Positions 11,057 through 21,725 of a DNA stretch of 64,000 nt are shown one piece after another; position 1 is the stretch's first letter, and each line of letters opens with the position of its first letter. The notes below the pieces were generated by a model. It ran no database searches, was not told where the DNA came from, and was given only the letters and a program-made list of their open reading frames with translations. This stretch comes from Amphibalanus amphitrite (Eukaryota; Arthropoda; Thecostraca; Balanomorpha; Balanidae): positions 1,025,001-1,089,000 of the forward strand of contig NW_024881567.1 in the NCBI RefSeq assembly GCF_019059575.1. The letters run 5' to 3'. The position numbers and the translations under genes were made by a program.

Positions 11057-12109
11057 TCGGTCTTCGGTGGTCTAAGGATTAGTATAACTATTCTATTTGC
11101 GTCGGTTTGCGGGTTTTTTCAAGTGCTCAGTTTTTGCAGCGAGCTTTTTCTCTTAGGGCCTGCGAGATAGCCGCGGAACCACATATCTCTTAAGCATTGG
11201 CTTCAGTCACAGGAATGCGGCTGATTCACGTGACAAACTCGATGGCGGTCCCTCCATCCCGGAGAAATTCGCCGAGCCGGCGGCCGGCCGGCCGCCGTAA
11301 ATGCCCAGTCGGTGCAGGTGCTGCCACCTGCGCAGTCGGCCGGCCCGTGCGGCAGTGCGAGGTAGTTCCATCGGCGGCCGCTAGAGAGATATCGCTATGC
11401 GCGTCGCGTCTAACCTGACGAATCTACAAAAATTTAGATAACTTTAATAAGAGGGACGGCAAAGCCACAATTCCAACGCTGAATGTTGGGCAAAAGCAAA
11501 GGAAGCCAACACAGCCATCTGTATTTACTGTATTTACCCTTTTCAGTCAGCGATAAGCCCCAGCAATCGCACCGCTGCGAAACTCGCAAGCTGTTCACCG
11601 TGCAGGGTATTCCGTTATAACCACCCACCAGCTCACGAGACGCGGATGTTACCCTAGAATAGGTAGGACGCGAGAAACGAGTTGGGAAATTTAGGTAGAT
11701 GTTACACATTTCAAATTTGTGGGAAGTTCTACTTAAATTGCAAGCAATTCAATGACAATTTAGCAAAACCATCTGAGACAAAGGCACATTCAACAGTTCA
11801 TTGGTCGTTGTCTGATTTAAACGTCGGAAAATAACAAGTATTTCGCGGTATTTAGGCAAGTAAATGCCAAGTGTTTTAGAACAAGTTCTTTGCGGTATTT
11901 AGGCAAGTAAATACCAAGTACTTTGGCAGGTTTTCAGTACCTACATTAGCAAGTTTTCAGTACATTACCAAGTAGCAGGTGATACAGCAAGCTGGCAGGT
12001 ATTCTGGCAAGTTCAACAAGTTTTTCGCGAATATCTAAGCTTCTAGACGTCCGATCAACACGGGACGAACACCAATCGGTCCCAAATTTTCTCCTCAATC
12101 ATTTTATGG
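11057..12109. other. unassigned region with a GC patch and a local duplication
   Basis: A GC-rich patch at 11250-11390 contains a CGGCCGGCCGG palindrome. At 11840-11935 a segment of about 50 bases containing GCGGTATTTAGGCAAGTAAAT is present twice, followed by decayed GGCAAGTT/CAGTAC repeats up to 12020. No gene was recognised. Confidence 0.5.
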
Positions 12110-12147
12110 CCAACGCGACGCGTAGCGAGCCAAGATATCTTGTTAGA

Positions 12148-12248
12148 GGCCCATTTGAGGCGGCCTTCGGCCGCCTCAAATGGGCCCCTTCCTTCGAGTT
12201 GGGCCCCCCAACTCGAATGGGGGGGGCACGGGCCCGTGTGCCCCCCCT
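12148..12248. repeat. cluster of three consecutive GC hairpins
   Basis: Stem 1 is a perfect 18-bp inverted repeat (GGCCCATTTGAGGCGGCC, loop TTC). Stem 2 is TTCGAGTTGGG/CCCAACTCGAA with loop CCC. Stem 3 is a G-tract, CACGGGCCCGTG, then a C-tract. The order of a GC stem followed by a G-tract/C-tract stem resembles the 3' subterminal region of the TTAA elements in this window, but no TTAA/CCC end was found beside it. Confidence 0.7.
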
Positions 12249-13235
12249 TGTGTGCGCCCTTGCTGAAGTCGATATGATGTGATTTTATGCCCTCAGCTCG
12301 GTGCCAGTCATTGTGCTGTTATGTGCAGGTGTGTGCAGGTAGCCACTCCTCGCTCTCCTGCACGCCGTCAAGAGGACCAGCCCCGGACCTGCAAAAAACA
12401 TTACCAAGTTTATTAACACAATGCAACATGAAAACATTTCACTAGGCGATGGCAAGCAAACAATCAATGTCTCAAAAGTGACTTTTCTTTGACTGCCTTT
12501 TTTATGTGCTGACATGAAGTCTCAAAACATGTACCTATTTTATATTTATGTATTGGTTGCAGGCCTGACTCAGAATTCAGGTGAAATAAGCAAATAACAC
12601 AATTTATTTCGTTAATATTTTGAATTTGAGTCTGGCATTACTGTTCCATGCACAGTTGCGTCTGCGTATAAAATCATATGAAGCAAATGCATTAGGTAAA
12701 TAGTCTCAACAAACAGAAATTAGTAGTACCACAGGTGGTATAAATAGAAACCAATATATAGACAAGGACGACGAGCTTGTTTAGTTAGCAAATGTCAATT
12801 ACATAACTTTTACATAAACAAGAATGGGATTTTCAGCAATAAGCATGTCAGAAATTCTTTTAGATTCAAAATTTTCACCAAAAATTTGAAAGTTTAGATA
12901 CAGATGATAAAATGTGGCAACAACCAATATTGAAAAGAAGTAACAATAAGCTTCAACTCTGCACGCAAGATGTGCCAAAAAATTGGTGAGAAATCGCTCG
13001 TGCTGAATTTTGAAACACGAAAGCCCCTGACGCTTTGACAGTGTGTGATTTTTTTTTTTCCAGTGTGGGAGGTAAACATAGATTGATTTGTTATTTGATG
13101 CTATTTTATTTTACAAATAAGTAGTTATTTTCACAAAGTATTAATATTTATAGAAGCTAGCCACTTCCGAAAGAATTTACAACTATTCCAGCTCCTTCTC
13201 ATTATCTTTTCAACAATGCTAAGGCATTTTACAAC
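12249..13235. other. mostly AT-rich unassigned sequence
   Basis: No transposon ends or recognisable gene. On the minus strand a TTTTTGCAG acceptor-like site near 12390 precedes a short open stretch (about 12388-12285), which could be an exon. I found no homology cue for it. Confidence 0.4.
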
Positions 13236-13239
13236 TTAA

Positions 13240-15341
13240 CCGCGAGTTCCTGGGGGGGGGGGCGTTAAACGCCCCTACTTTTTTCGCCGGGCCATAGCAT
13301 AAAAACGGCGCGCCGCAGGCGCGCCAAATTTTTGGTACCTGTAGGGAATTTGTTGAAGTTTATTGTGACAAAGTTTCAAAAAAATCGGTTGGAATTTTTT
13401 TGAGATATCGAGGTTTTAGTGACGTCATGATTTTTGAGTTTTCGACCAAAAACGGTATATGTTCAAAAAATCATATAAAATCACAGAATAGACATACAGA
13501 CATGCCGTAAACGCCATTAGACTGCCAATACCATGAACAATCAAATGGCTATCTTCGATTATTGATTATCGTTCCGCATTTTCCAAAATCGTGAACTGAA
13601 TCTTGGCAATTTCTCGTGACTACTTCGCGACCATGATAGATGCATTAACCCGCGCCCTGCTGGGGGTCCTGGATTTCCACGCCCTGCTGGGGGGGGGGGG
13701 TGTTTGAACACCCCCCCTTGTAACTCGGCTCCTGGGCCACGTAGCGATACGCGGAAGGCGGCGTTCGAAAGAGCGTCAAAAATAATGACGAAATCACTTC
13801 GGTCAATTTTTTGGTCAGGTCAAAGGTCAGGTCACCAGAGGCCATTGAAGGCAAAATTTCGCCGATTTCCAGGTCGAATGTCGAAAATTTCCAAGAAGCC
13901 AACGCATAACTCGGGAACCAATAGAGCTACAGCGCCGCGGAAAAGCGCATTCGATAGCCCTATTAACGCCCTTTCTGAGCAATTCTCTCAGATTTGACCT
14001 AACGTCAACGGTTTTGCCTGCAGGGGGCAAAAACTGCAAAAATAGCCGATTTTTTCGGAAACAGTTTTTCTGCAATAACTTTTGACCCAAGCCTTGTACG
14101 AGCTTATTTTTACCGGCATCGTGTTCCTCTCGTCAAGACGCATCGAATGAACTATGACTTGACCTTGAAAGGTCAACTTGAAAATTTGACCTCAGGTCAA
14201 GGTCATGACCTGACCGGAAAGGGTCATGTTGCATATCAGTCGATCCATATCGTCGAGCTGAACACATCTAAGGCGTTTTCAGCGCTCTAGCATGCCTCTA
14301 TCAAAAGTTATTTGCGAAAAACTGTTAGATACCATTCGTGACCTAAGATGACCTCAGGGCATAAACAAGGGTCACGGACACCATTTTCAAGTTCGGTGTG
14401 TCTAAACCACTTGTAATTCGGTGTTTGGGAGTGTTTATAATGTCTTTCATCCAAAAGAGGCGCATTTCAATTTTCTCCCATTGACTTATAATGGGGAGGT
14501 CGCAAAATTGACCTAACCTTAGGTCATCGATATCAAAATTCTGAGATATACATTTTGTGCATGCTATTGCTCTTAGCAATCGCTGAAAGTTTCAAAGCGA
14601 TCGGTCACTCGGTGTAGCTATGACAGACATTGAAAGTTTTTATGAGGTGAGGTCACTTCAAGTGACCTGGTGACCTGACCTTGAATGACCTTGGTCTGAA
14701 ATTTTCACAACATGTGTAGAATTGATGTATGATAAGGTGTACCAAAAACGGCGGCGCTCCGCGCCGCCGTTTTTTAGATATTCGCGAAAAACCACAAGGG
14801 GGGGTGTTCAAACACCCCCCCAGCAGGGCGCGGGTTAAAGTCGAACTTTTTGAGCCAAACACGTACACATATGATAAAATGAATGTCAGCATCGTGTTCT
14901 ACGCCCCAAATTACACATAAAACGTGTGTCACAGGCTGCGAATATCAGTTTTGATTTTCGGGGATATGTGCGTACCCGGTTGACCTGACCTTGACCCTGA
15001 CCTATGCTTGACTGACCCCTACATGGAGCTGACACTCTTGTAGGCCTTATATGATTGATTGTGCACCGTTTTGACAGAGTTTATGACGAGAGGCGCCCAT
15101 TGCGAAGTCCTGAAGTCCATGCTACTAAAAGCCCGGTTTCAGGTGTTTGACCTGACCTTGACCCGACCTGTGACCTCAAAATTCAACTTTAAAGTCTCAT
15201 CTGAAGCGTCTCGTCGCGTTCTTTCGTTTGCCGCCTCGTGCGTTTCACTGCGCCTATTGGTTCTCGAGTTATCGGCTGGGGGCGTTTAACGCCCCCCCCC
15301 CCGCAAACGGTGGGTGGCGAAATACCCCAGCAACTGCCGGA
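13240..15341 (-). mobile_element. piggyBac-like element (outer), split by a nested family A copy
   Basis: TTAA at 13236-13239 and 15342-15345 flank degenerate ends, CCGCGAGTTCCTGGGG and the complement of CCCCAGCAACTGCCGGA. Subterminal G-tract/CGTTAAACG/C-tract hairpins occur at both sides (about 13253-13278 and 15277-15303), and a GGCGCGCC stem lies at 13305-13328. The 1186-bp element at 13649-14834 plus one TTAA interrupts it; without that it would be about 0.91 kb, like its relatives. The order of hairpin features suggests minus orientation. Confidence 0.7.
13649..14834 (+). mobile_element. piggyBac-like non-autonomous element, family A copy 2 (1186 bp)
   Basis: It is flanked by TTAA at 13645-13648 and 14835-14838, with ends CCCGCGCCCTGCTGGG and its exact complement. 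It is nearly identical to 2868-4053 along its whole length and is exactly as long, which suggests recent activity. It is inserted inside the older outer element. Confidence 0.92.
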
Positions 15342-15345
15342 TTAA

Positions 15346-15992
15346 TATGAGTTTATCACGCTCCCTTTGAAAGCCAAAAATGACAAAAAAAAAATGGTTA
15401 AGCCGGGTTGGACTGAAACGTGGCTGCTCTGCCTATGATACTCATGCTTATACAGTTGAATTGAATACCTGAGCTGAACTGCTGAAGCTGGTCATTCTTC
15501 ATGATCTCTGAGACAAGTGTGTGAATGCCACTTATGTGTATGCTTTTCCGATCTTCAAACACATAAAAAGTGATATTATTATAAAATAAACAATATTCAA
15601 ACTCTGTATAACAATACACGCAACGGCTGCGTTACAAAGGTGCCGTTACAAAGGGGTGCCGTTACAAAGGCTATACCCCGATCTACATCTACATCTACAC
15701 GCAACGGCTGGAAAACACTACGCCGGTGCGCCAGAATTGACAGCATCGCCTGAATCTCAGCGACCAATCAGCTTTCGACCATCCCAGTGACGTCATGTTG
15801 GCAGCATTTGGTAGCGATTTTCCGCTTATGGCCCGGTAAAGGGACGGACCCCCCCCTGATCAAAACGCTATATACTCTGTTTTACATGCAAATACTCGTA
15901 TAATGTGAGAACGAACTTCAGGGACACCCTGCACTGTATACTGGTGGTGTGTCCGGTGTGTCCAAGGCTATAGAACTCGGGTGTGCCGCCAG
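15346..15992. other. unassigned intronic sequence upstream of the host exon
   Basis: No transposon boundaries were recognised. A short CATCTA tandem lies near 15681-15698 and the phrase GTGCCGTTACAAAG repeats near 15630-15668. If the exon call that follows is right, this belongs to the preceding intron. Confidence 0.4.
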
Positions 15993-16127
15993 GTCTGCCG
16001 GAGCTGCGCCGGGCCATCTGCGACTTTCACCTACGACACGACCACATCCAGCTGGATGCCGATTACATGCTCGTCGGCCCCGGCTCCAAGGAGCTCCTTT
16101 ATCTAACCATGAGTGTCTTCAACGGAG
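15993..16127 (+). CDS. aminotransferase class I/II exon (PLP-dependent), partial host gene
   Basis: This 135-bp exon encodes 45 residues with the aminotransferase class I/II motifs GLPELRRAI (the usual 'G-x3-LR' of the substrate side) and VGPGSKELLYL (the loop that leads to the PLP-binding core). The donor GTCAGT lies at 16128. It leaves one base (G) of a split codon, which the exon at 56652 completes. The acceptor is taken as CCAG ending at 15992, phase 1, giving the expected Gly-Leu-Pro. The polypyrimidine tract there is weak, and an alternative acceptor after 15973 (phase 0) would add six residues. The enzyme family transfers amino groups between amino acids and 2-oxo acids. The exact substrate cannot be told, and the catalytic lysine lies in an exon not seen. 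Confidence 0.78.
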
Positions 16128-16854
16128 GTCAGTGCTTGGGGTACCTATTCCACATCAGATTGAAAGCAAATTGGCTGCTTTGTGCCAGGGGGTTACGGTT
16201 CTATGCTGCCACATAGGGAGGGCTCAGGAGACAGATGACGTCACGGGGTGTCAAGGTTTTGTGGATTTTTATGACTTTGTTGTGCAGTAAATTATCTTTT
16301 TTTAGGCTCTAAGGGAGCCTAAAGGTTAATATCAAACTGCCTTAGGGTATAAAATCCTCGGAAGATTAATATTGGCGAAGATTGGTAGACACCCGCTGAC
16401 GTCATCTGTCAAGGTCACCGATGTAAACAAACGGCTAACCATTCTACCTCCTATATACGGCCTTGCTTTGTGCCATTTCATCCAGGGTATATACAACATG
16501 AATTACGACGACGTATTTGGAACTGTCAGACGTGTCTCGAAGAGCTCCAATATTTTTGCGTGTATTAGCGTTTCCGAGTCATACCCTAACTCAATATGCA
16601 TATGAATTTGTTCCTAATTTCACGCAGATAAGTCTAGATGTATTTGCATTGACGATAGATAAAGTAGCTGACCAATATAAGCTTGCAAAGTTAAGGATTT
16701 TTTGGCCTAGTTATTTAAAAATTTACTTACTATCGGTGTCGAACAGCTCTCGATTTTTCACCGTCGGTCTCGCGCTGATCTTCAAGAAAGATCTTTGCGT
16801 TGCAATTGAGCCCGGAACTTGCCATTTGCAAAGGCAGACACCATCAAATCAAAG
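16128..16854. other. intronic sequence and probable LINE 5' leader
   Basis: No protein frame was recognised. The last part before the ATG at 16855 is probably the 5' UTR of the LINE that follows, but its 5' boundary could not be fixed. TGACGTCA-type sites occur near 16236 and 16399. Confidence 0.35.
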
Positions 16855-17198
16855 ATGAATGATTGTCAAGTCTCCATGAGTATGGCTGATCTGAGGAAAA
16901 TTATTAGCCTTGAAGTTGAAGAACGCGTCGCTTGTAAAGTCAAGGAGATCGCAGAACAGCTATCATCTGACATGAACGCTATGATGCGCGGTGTTTTTGA
17001 AGAAATGGAAAGGTTGGGGAAACGCCTTAAAGACATTGAAGTGAAATGTAACGCCCTTGAGGAAGGTTCGGCTCAACTAGCTCAAACAGTGAACAAGGAG
17101 GTGAAAAGGATCGAACCGAGCGCAACTGTAATCGAAGTTGAACCAAACGCCACAGAGCAGAGAAGTCAGCGGGGCAACGAAAAGGAGCCAAGCATTAA

Positions 17199-17695
17199 AG
17201 GGACTATCCCACCTTTAACATGGGGTTTGAGTTGAGATAGCCAAGTTTGCGGCGAGGTTCAGAAACCACTATCTATCTAGGTTGCAACCCCCGCGGCCTC
17301 TTGGTGTTGAAGAAATTCGTTCCCTTCATTTGAAAATGGGCCTTGTACAAGGCCCTATCTTCAACATGGAGCGACCGTTAGTGTGACGTCACCTCGTTTA
17401 GTCATTCTGATTTAAATGGGTTTGTTCGTTGAAAAATCGCTTAAAACTTGGTCTGAACTTTGTTGTGGTGCCTACAGAGTAAAAAGAATCAGCTTTATGA
17501 CAGTAATGTGGCCTGGGGAAGGAGGTAATTTTGGGCTGTGACGTCACATATTTGAAAGTTTGTGTTTGGAATATGGGAAGCCTAAGATGTTTAATGAAAA
17601 ATAAATGCCAGAACCGTGTTCCTGGTCATCCAATCTATAAAGTCGGGCACAATTTAACTGGTTTTAACAACATTTTAGAAGGTGGGATAGTCCCT
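17199..17695. mobile_element. TTAA MITE, family M1 copy 2 (497 bp), in LINE ORF1
   Basis: TTAA at 17195-17198 and 17696-17699; ends AGGGACTATCCCACCTT inverted. Same length as 5623-6119 with only a few differences. It splits LINE ORF1 at Ser-Ile-Lys, and excision with one TTAA restores the frame. Confidence 0.93.
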
Positions 17696-17827
17696 TTAAG
17701 ATGGATGCGGTCCCCTCAGAGTTAACATCCAGCAGTGACAGTGATTGGACTGTAGTCACGTCCAGACGCAAGAGAAAGGCCACAGGCTTAAGACCTCGTG
17801 GTGCACTGCTGCTCGGAGGTGACTATA

Positions 17828-18406
17828 GGCCTGTACACATTCAGCTGCTGTGCTGTTGCCAGCCAAAAATCACTCACACTATTGGCTGAAAAATTGATGA
17901 CGTTATGTTGCACATGCAACATGACGTCACCTCTCTGCTGCCGGCAGCATGGGCTGACGGGCTGTGCTGCTACGAGAAAGCAAGTGCAGAGATGCCGAGC
18001 CGTCAGCAAAAGCCATAAATGACGCATTTAGACACTGGTAGTGGCGCATGAAAGCAAATCACGTGCCAGATTTTTATTGAGCACTGCAGATAAATGAAAT
18101 TTGGACACCATGTTGGCGCTATTCACATATATTTGGTTTCATAATTAATTGTCGATACAAGAAAAATACTTATTACTTTCGCACATTGTCAGTAAATATT
18201 TTGATAATATATCTAACTGCTTAAGTATTGTATTGATAAAGAACATGAAGATGAGACGAAATATTTGTTTACAACGCCATATTTGTGAGCAGTCAGCCAG
18301 TGCTGACATTTCTCATCAACCAAATGTATACAGTTCCGTCAGCCAGAAGCGGTGGGCGGAGCCTATTTCAGCTGACAACAGCACAACAGCTGAATGTGTA
18401 CAGGCC
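17828..18406. mobile_element. TA-flanked MITE (579 bp), in LINE ORF1
   Basis: Inverted ends GGCCTGTACACATTCAGCTG, flanked by TA at 17826-17827 and 18407-18408. Removing it with one TA restores the LINE frame (Asp-Tyr-Asn-Val), which fixes both the boundaries and the 2-bp duplication. This suggests Tc1/mariner-type mobilisation. Non-coding. Confidence 0.88.
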
Positions 18407-18788
18407 TAATGTGCGTCGAGTCTCATACCCTGCCAGAGAAGAGTTCGAGTTTGAGGAATGTGTACACTTCTACTCCCAGACTAAGGCTACGATCAGTGAT
18501 GTTAGACACCATGTTGACGAACTTGTACGCATTAACAAGGCTAAGAAAACTGACATAGTTGTCATGACTGGCGAAGAAGATGTGCTCACACGAAGTACAG
18601 ATTACATCGTAGAAGAACTCGGTTTGCTCGTCTCTGAGGTCAAGAAGAACCCTCGAGTCGCTGATGTAGCGATCTGTTCGGTCATAGAGAGACGTGATGT
18701 CTGTCCCAGTATGACACGCAAAGTTCAGGAGCTGAATGACAGTATAAAACAGCTCGTCAAGTGTGAAGGTGCTAGATACTTGGAACTA

Positions 18789-20613
18789 CACCTTTTTACG
18801 GCCAAATATAGAAATAGTGCACACAGTTCAGAAATAGTGCAACCATTTCGACAGTTCGGCATAGTGCACCGCTTCTTGGGCCGAGTGCATGAAATTCAGT
18901 AATAGTGCACACGGCTCCGAAACAGTGCAAGCAATTTAAAAGAGAATGCATTCATTTTCAGTAGTTGCGATTTCAGTTTCGCCAGAGTGCATTGCTTCGT
19001 CATATGCATTGGTATTCGGCGTACCGCAGAGCAATTTAGTTAACCTTCAAGCGAATTCGGTGCCCCATCTAGAAAATATTTTTGACAACGCTCTTGCTGT
19101 TCATCAAGTGTAGCGTGGTGCTGTTCAAACAAGCTGCTAATGAAATTTTACTAAATTATTGAAATTTTACTGCTAATGAAAATTAATGAGATTTTAATGA
19201 ATGTAATGAAAAGGCCCAATTTAGGCGGCAGTGCACACATTTCAAAAATAGTGCAGGCGATTTCGACAGTACGGCATAGTGCATTGATATATTGAATCGC
19301 GGCACGATATTCGCCATATTGCAGCCATTTCGTCATAGTGCAGGTTTAAAGTGACCCAGGTTCAGGCATATTAGACATATCGCACATTATTCGTCAGATC
19401 GTTTCAATTTCGGGGTCCCGCATGTAATTTAGGCACTGTTCAGTAACACGGCATTGCATAAATAAGTAATAACAATTTTTATTTGACATTTCACGCTACC
19501 TGAGCCTCCAATGACACTCGTAGTCAGTCAGCAACGCAAAAAAGTCAAGTAGCCAGCTGCACTGCTCTGGATGCAAAAGGTAGAGGGTATTTAATGTTTC
19601 ATCTGGGTGCCTTAGCTTCAATCATATAAGACATAGTGCACATAATTCGTCGGGTGCTTATATATTCGGCATGAGCAATATTTTTTCGGCTTTGTTCAAT
19701 CAAATTCGCCATGATGCTGAAAGGCGATAACAAGAATCCATAGCATTTCTGATCTTTTTGAACCAGCAACGAAGTTATGCACCCGATTCAGAAGCCCTGA
19801 ATGCCACGTGACCGCCACTCGACCGTGTCACCGAGTTCTTAGAGCGAGACTAATGATAAGTTAATTCCTGAGAGCTGAAACTGCATTTGAGCAGGTTTTT
19901 GACCAAGATTCACGCTACTCTTGACAGGCAGATAGGGGCTTTCAAAAATATTTTCCCAATCCAGCAGCGAATTCACTTGAACATCGCCTAAATCGCTTTG
20001 CTGGACGCCGACTATCAGGCCACATGACGAAACCGTGCACTATGACGAAATTGAACCTACGGCTCATTGAATTTGAACGCACCATCTTCTAAATTGATTG
20101 CTCTTCATTTGAAACGTGTGCACTATTACCGAATATCATGCACTTGGCCGAACTAGAGGTGCACTATGCCGAACTGTCGAAATCGGTTGCACTATTATAC
20201 TGAACTGTGTGCACTATTTCTATATTTGGCCGTAAAAAGGTGTAGCGCATTTCACGTTCACGTGACATCCCACATTCTTCATTAGCTCCAGAGCTTTGCT
20301 GAGGGCTTAAGTTGCGTAGGAAGGTGAGATTTGTTTACATAATCGCTTATTTATACCGTGCTGGATTTATTTGAACGTTGCCGTAAGCACATGCCGTATG
20401 TCGAATTTGAATTAACCTGACGAATTATTATTTGCACTAAGTCCAATATGTCTAACCTGAGCCACTTTTATCTGCACTATGACGGAGTGGGGTGCACAAT
20501 GACGAATATCGTGCCGCGATTCAATATATGAAGGCACTATGCCGAACCGTCGAAATCACCTGCACTATTACTGAAATGTGTGCACTTCCGCCTAAATTGG
20601 GCGTAAAAAGGTG
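18789..20613. mobile_element. composite TA-flanked element with interleaved inverted repeats (1825 bp), in LINE ORF1
   Basis: Outer ends CACCTTTTTACG inverted, flanked by TA at 18787-18788 and 20614-20615; excision restores ORF1. Inside there are two inverted pairs. Pair 1 (CCAAATATAG...) is at 18789-18890 and 20155-20242, and the latter is also followed by TA. Pair 2 (CCCAATTTAGGCGG...) is at 19210-19385 and 20430-20613. They interleave as L1-L2-R1-R2. The motif ATAGTGCA/TGCACTAT occurs many times near the ends on both strands, like clustered transposase-binding sites. Non-coding. Confidence 0.8.
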
Positions 20614-20719
20614 TACGAGAGAGACTGATGGAATGCAAATATGGAGGGATCAACAAGACTGGCCTAAAGCTGACTGCAGAAGTGGCCAGAAATGTGGCTC
20701 AGCTAGTGCTCAGCGAAGT

Positions 20720-21288
20720 TCAGGGTTTTTTTTTAGAGTGAAACGAGGCAGTTCTAGAGCATCGGTAACTGGAACAGCAACAGAACAGAAGAAAAGTAAT
20801 GTTGGACTCCGTATTGGTCACGTTAACGCCAGATCTCTTTTCCCGTCTATTGATGATGTTGCGAGTATGCTAGGCACATGGTCATTAGATATTTTATGTG
20901 TTAGTGAAACCTGGCTGTCACCCCAAGTGAGCAATGACTTTTTGATATTCCCTGGCTACAACATAATTCGCCGTGACCGTGAGAGGGACGGAGCCAGCTT
21001 CAGAGGCGGTGGGGTGTGCATAATATACCGAGAGAGCCTTCGCGTTGAAACAATGTTGGTACCGACGAGCAGCCCCTCGTCACTGGAGTCGGCGTGGATC
21101 AGTGTCTGCTGCAAAAACACAGTGCTGGTTGGGGTGACTTACCGACCACCGAGCGCGTCAGATTCTGCAGCTCTGGACGAACTGCAGTCTCAGCTGGCTT
21201 ATGCCGTGGGTACCGGCAAGCCTATCTACGTGCTGGGAGACGTCAACTTTGACCTCCTCCGGCCGACTAAACCTGACGTTCGCAAGTA
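20720..21288 (+). pseudogene. LINE ORF2 first part: AP endonuclease, cut by a Tc1/mariner insertion
   Basis: The -1 frame relative to ORF1 is open through the end of ORF1. It encodes an apurinic-type endonuclease: IGHVNARSLFPSIDDV (N-terminal strand with Asn), LDILCVSETWLS (catalytic Glu in SETW), the segment with YNIIRRDRERDG and GGGVCIIY, YRPP, and VLGDVNFDLL (catalytic Asp and Asn). In the family it nicks the target DNA so that reverse transcription can start. The frame stops at 21288 in Tyr (TA|C), where the mariner element begins. It resumes in frame on the minus strand at 26676. It belongs to the CR1/L2/Jockey-type group; the exact clade is not settled. Confidence 0.85.
20726..20734 (+). 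promoter_or_regulatory. T9 run at the LINE ORF1/ORF2 overlap, candidate -1 frameshift site
   Basis: Nine T residues lie five codons before the ORF1 stop (20739). ORF2 is in the -1 frame relative to ORF1 and has no ATG near its start. The run contains the T TTT TTT slippery heptamer. Reinitiation, or simple homopolymer drift in a dead copy, are alternatives. Confidence 0.4.
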
Positions 21289-21529
21289 CTATTGAGCGCA
21301 GAATCCGCGCTCATACCGGGACCGAAGCGGGACAGGTCTGGTGTATCAGAGAGTGTACCGATAGTGCGCTGCGGAACAGTATCCCATCCAGGCGGCTGCT
21401 GTCTGGTGAACTTGGGTCAGCCGCCGCACGGAAGGCAGCCACCCCGGCCTCCCTCCCCGCGAGTGGGGGAGGGAGCCGGGGAAGGGGAGCGATTCATGCA
21501 GTCGCAGCCCGCGCGGAGTTAGTGCGGCA
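21289..21529 (+). mobile_element. Tc1/mariner-like end A (long terminal repeat region)
   Basis: It starts CTATTGAGCGCAGAATCC right after TA (21287-21288) inside the LINE endonuclease. It matches the end at 26679 for about 200 bases with indels. It is interrupted by a hAT element at 21538; sequence of the same element may continue from 24284, but no coding part is seen on this side. Confidence 0.75.
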
Positions 21530-21725
21530 GTGTGTACTAGAGGTGTCAATTTCAGAAATTTCTTGTCCGATGTCCGTCCAATGTCCAAAATCCTAGCTCA
21601 CTTTTGTCCGAAAAATGTCCAAGGCATGGATTTGTCCGAAAACTGTCCGAAAGCTGGATATGGAAAGAGAGGGTTGGGGAATTGATCTATAGGTTTATGT
21701 TTGTATGTACCACATGATAACTAAA

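Larger units (their letters stand above)
16855..20741 (+). pseudogene. LINE ORF1 (coiled coil + SGNH esterase-like domain), interrupted by three MITEs
   Basis: ATG at 16855, stop at 20739-20741. Removing three insertions, each with one copy of its target duplication (501, 581 and 1827 bases), leaves 978 bases, exactly 326 codons with the stop, in one frame. The N-terminal part (about residues 1-100) is heptad-rich and probably forms a coiled coil. Next comes SSSDSDWTVVTSRRKRK, typical of CR1/L2-like ORF1. The C-terminal half has an SGNH-hydrolase pattern: IVVMTGEEDV, CSVIERRDV, LNDSIKQL, then KYGGINKTGLKLTAEVA near the end. In these LINEs ORF1 binds element RNA. No point mutation breaks the frame, so the copy was intact until the insertions came. 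Confidence 0.85.

Noticed and set aside
10157-11170. Heptapeptide-repeat frames on both strands
   Set aside because: They arise from a 21-bp minisatellite, have no supported start or domain, and occur on both strands alike. Kept only as a repeat and a low-interest finding.
12285-12515. Minus-strand exon after TTTTTGCAG
   Set aside because: Only an acceptor-like site and a short open stretch; no family likeness and no partner exon.
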